From NCBI GenBank assembly GCA_021796135.1, contig JAJYOQ010000292.1, positions 1 through 5,555 of the forward strand: a stretch of 5,555 nt of DNA. The letters are read 5' to 3'. The DNA is from Bacteroidota bacterium (GTDB lineage: Bacteria; Bacteroidota; Ignavibacteria; Ignavibacteriales; Ignavibacteriaceae). Below, piece after piece: positions 4,197-5,555 of this stretch; the stretch's first letter is position 1; every line of letters begins with the position of its first letter. The position numbers were made by a program, and so were the translations under genes. The notes under the pieces were generated by a model. The model had not been told where the DNA came from. It did not search any database and saw nothing but the letters and a program-made list of their open reading frames with translations.

Positions 4197-4776
4197 GAAG
4201 AGTTGAAATACGAACTTCTTTTATATTATTCTCAATTTTTGAAATGTAGGATTTTGTTGTACCGACTAATTCGGCAAGCTCTTCTTGAGATAGACCTTTT
4301 TTACGCCGTGCTTCATAAATTAAAGAACCAATTTTAAAGCTTTCGTAACCAGCGTCAAGCTTGTCACGTTTTTCAGTTCCACGTTTGCCATAGTGCTTAT
4401 CTTTGAATTGCTCCAAAGTTGTTATGTTATTTTTTTTCGGCTTCATATTCCTCCTTAATTTAATCGCTCTTTCAATTTCCTTTTTCGGTGTCTTTTGCTT
4501 TTTCTTTTTAAATCCGTTATCTATTACAACCATTTTATCCTGGTCAAAAAACAAAAAAATACGAAAGATATCACTACCTTGTTGTACCCTTATCTCAAAT
4601 AGCCCATCAGTGTTCTCAATATGTTTAAGATAAGTCTCCGGAACTTTCTGAAACTCTTCTATCAATTCAAATGTCCAAATAATTTTGTCTTTTACTTTAT
4701 CCCGTTGCAATACAAAAAATTTTTGAAAGTAATTCTTGTAAAAAACAATTTTACGGTATTTCTGTTTTAAATCCAC
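4141..4776 (-). CDS. Fused toxin-antitoxin: RelE/HigB-type toxin joined to XRE antitoxin, 211 aa
   Basis: Residues 1-110 form a complete Gp49-like toxin of the RelE/ParE superfamily: RKIVFYKNYFQKFF at the N-terminus, LKHIENTDGLFEIRV (50-64), FRIFLFFDQ (71-79), KKQKTPKKEIERAIKL at the end. Such toxins cleave mRNA on the ribosome. Residues 111-211 form a complete XRE antitoxin: ITTLEQFKDKHYGKRGTEKR, a helix-turn-helix at about 162-182 (LSQEELAEL, then TTKSYISKIEN), and KEVRISTLQRIVELGLGGHL. These are normally two adjacent genes; here no stop separates them. An AGGAGG site (4455-4450) and an ATG (4446-4444) lie exactly at the joint, so antitoxin alone can probably also be made. The start is GTG 4776; an in-frame TAA six bases upstream excludes an earlier start. 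Confidence 0.88.
   Translation of the reverse strand: MDLKQKYRKIVFYKNYFQKFFVLQRDKVKDKIIWTFELIEEFQKVPETYLKHIENTDGLFEIRVQQGSDIFRIFLFFDQDKMVVIDNGFKKKKQKTPKKEIERAIKLRRNMKPKKNNITTLEQFKDKHYGKRGTEKRDKLDAGYESFKIGSLIYEARRKKGLSQEELAELVGTTKSYISKIENNIKEVRISTLQRIVELGLGGHLQLSIKL
4444..4455 (-). promoter_or_regulatory. Internal Shine-Dalgarno and ATG for separate antitoxin translation
   Basis: Inside the fused frame the minus strand reads AGGAGG (4455-4450), three bases, then ATG (4446-4444). This would give a 101-residue antitoxin ending at 4141. It is the strongest ribosome binding site in the window, though the spacing is short. A TAA (4457-4455) overlaps the site in the +1 frame, where an unfused toxin might once have ended. 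Initiation here would keep antitoxin in excess of the fusion protein. Confidence 0.65.
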
Positions 4777-4784
4777 GAATTAAA

Positions 4785-4811
4785 AATATAAAAAGTTGCC
4801 CACTAGTACAA
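4785..4811 (-). promoter_or_regulatory. Weak candidate promoter of the fused toxin-antitoxin gene
   Basis: On the minus strand TTGTAC (4811-4806) and TATATT (4790-4785) are 15 bases apart, slightly short. TATATTTT also fits the Bacteroidetes -7 pattern except for its last base. The -35 overlaps TAGT-ACA-ACTA (4804-4814, plus strand), a small dyad that could be an antitoxin operator. A start near 4778 would make the mRNA almost leaderless, in line with the absence of a ribosome binding site before the GTG. Confidence 0.3.
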
Positions 4812-4871
4812 CTATTTTTTGCTTTCTTCTATCCGCATCAAAAACATTCAAGAATAGCTGAATAAGTTTTT

Positions 4872-5348
4872 TTGGAAGGTATTCAGCGAATTAGTATTAG
4901 GGATAAAATATTTAGAGAAATTATTACCAACCTTTTAATTCATAGAGAGTTTACCAACCGTTTCCCAGCCAAACTTATTATTGAAACTGATAAAGTTCAC
5001 ACTGAAAATGGAAATATTTCTCATGGAATAGGACAGATTGATCCATCTAATTTTTCTCCTTTTCCTAAGAACCCAAATATTGCAAAATTCTTCAAGGAAA
5101 TCGGATATGTTGATGAACTTGGTTCCGGAATTAGAAATACTTCAAAATATTGTAACCTTTATAATGGTGATAGAGGGAATGCACAATTTATTGAAGGAGA
5201 TATTTTCAAGTCTTTTGTTCCTTTGCCAGTTTTCGTTCTTGGAAAAAAATCTTTGGAAACTAAAATGACTTTATTAGAAGGATCTTATTCCATTCCTTTC
5301 ATAATCAATGAAATTTTTAATGAGGGAATTAAAAAAAGAACTTATTAA
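4872..5348 (+). pseudogene. AlbA/COG2865-like ATP-binding regulator: GHKL-domain fragment
   Basis: The frame opens after a TAA at 4863-4865; TTG 4872 is the only candidate start near the beginning. The sequence is the middle and late part of a COG2865-type protein (AlbA_2 DNA-binding domain, then HATPase_c_4). It shows the ATP-binding N-box REIITNLLIHREFTN (about 15-29, with Glu16, Asn20 and His24), the conserved FSPFPKNPNIAKFFKEIG (61-78) and the glycine loop DELGSGIRN (81-89). The words LEGIQRISIRDKIFRE normally lie mid-protein, so the whole N-terminal half is missing (full members exceed 400 residues). After residue 154 the frame fails at a run of seven A (5331-5337) and stops at 5348, while the next domain continues in the +1 frame. 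This is a doubly damaged remnant, although a fragment could still be expressed. Confidence 0.75.
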
Positions 5349-5523
5349 AGTTGTAGAAATTCTTATTAATAGCCCAGGTTTAAAGGCTAATCAGCTAGCA
5401 TTAAGAATTGAAAAATCGATACAAACTGTAGAGAGAAATATTAAAATTTTAAAAAATAAAAATATTATTAAATATAATGGTTCCAAAAAAACAGGTGGAT
5501 ATTTTATAACAGAAACTTTCTAA
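5308..5523 (+). pseudogene. Winged-helix C-terminal fragment of the same AlbA-like regulator
   Basis: This frame, +1 relative to the preceding fragment and overlapping it by 41 bases, encodes ELIKVVEILINSPGLKANQL, then an HTH recognition segment RIEKSIQTVERNIKILKNKN and the wing IIKYNGSKKTGGYFI. That is the winged helix usually closing COG2865-like regulators (pattern LAxxxxxSxxTVxRxIxxLxxxGxIxRxGSxKxGxW). Removing one A from the A7 run would join it to the preceding frame as NEGIKKELIKVVEI, so both pieces are one ancestral gene. The nominal ATG at 5308 precedes only non-homologous codons. It could work alone as a small DNA-binding protein if translated. Confidence 0.7.
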
Positions 5524-5536
5524 TTTTCAACAAAAA

Positions 5537-5553
5537 AGCCTTAAACCAGGGCT
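5537..5553 (+). terminator. Possible terminator stem cut by the window end
   Basis: After the stop at 5521-5523, a run of A precedes AGCC (5537-5540), which can pair with GGCT (5550-5553), with one extra T-G wobble. The window ends two bases later, so a T-tract cannot be seen. Confidence 0.3.
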
Positions 5554-5555
5554 AT

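Noticed and set aside
4403..4633. Rightward open frame of 76 codons with a very hydrophobic product
   Set aside because: It is the antisense of the fused toxin-antitoxin gene; the Phe/Leu-rich sequence is the complement of Lys codons.
5038..5268. Rightward open frame of 76 codons
   Set aside because: It overlaps the strongly conserved GHKL-domain sequence in another frame and shows no family features.
1..5555. CRISPR array, tRNA or rRNA genes
   Set aside because: No regularly spaced repeats with unique spacers, no cloverleaf-like segment and no rRNA-like stretch were seen on either strand.

Overview
The window is strongly A+T-rich and looks like an accessory stretch of a Bacteroidota-type genome (Bacteroidetes/Ignavibacteria-like). 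The indications are a small lipoprotein built from one FlgD-Ig-like / type IX sorting-like domain, a beta-barrel outer-membrane protein, a TonB-C-domain exported protein, weak use of Shine-Dalgarno sites, and XRE antitoxins and an AlbA-like ATP-binding regulator of types I recall from that phylum. The taxon is inferred from family resemblance by eye; no search was run.

Layout. (1) 1-633: the first codons of a leftward XRE-type gene at the window edge, a shared divergent regulatory region, then a rightward toxin-antitoxin pair. Its RelE/HigB-type (Gp49-like) toxin has shrunk to about 42 codons by an apparent internal deletion, while its XRE antitoxin (105 aa) is intact. (2) 806-934: a relic of another antitoxin's 3' end, about 94% identical to 4067-4196. 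It abuts the stop codon of an unrelated leftward gene (934-1521, TPR-like, unknown function). (3) 1522-1986: a gene-free region with three helically phased GTTTACAAA boxes and a 21-bp dyad. (4) 1993-3111: a cell-envelope cluster made of a dead lipoprotein leader, a minimal lipoprotein, and a beta-barrel protein whose start codon overlaps the lipoprotein stop. (5) 3252-3737: an exported protein with a TonB-C-like domain. (6) 3738-4140: a gene-free region with an orphan rightward promoter, a dyad and the second repeat copy. (7) 4141-4776: a leftward single-polypeptide toxin-antitoxin fusion with a GTG start, in which the antitoxin's own Shine-Dalgarno site and ATG survive inside the ORF. (8) 4866-5523: the C-terminal remains of an AlbA/COG2865-like ATP-binding regulator, lacking its 5' part and split by a frameshift at an A7 run.

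How it fits together. Two toxin-antitoxin loci (one toxin-deleted, one fused), a third XRE start at the edge, a duplicated antitoxin tail and a decayed regulator point to repeated recombination around these modules. The envelope genes at 2150-3737 look functional: lipoprotein and barrel are probably co-translated, and the TonB-C protein may belong to the same surface unit. The most noteworthy items are the fused toxin-antitoxin with preserved internal initiation, the internally deleted toxin beside an intact antitoxin, and the 130-bp direct repeats bracketing about 3.1 kb.
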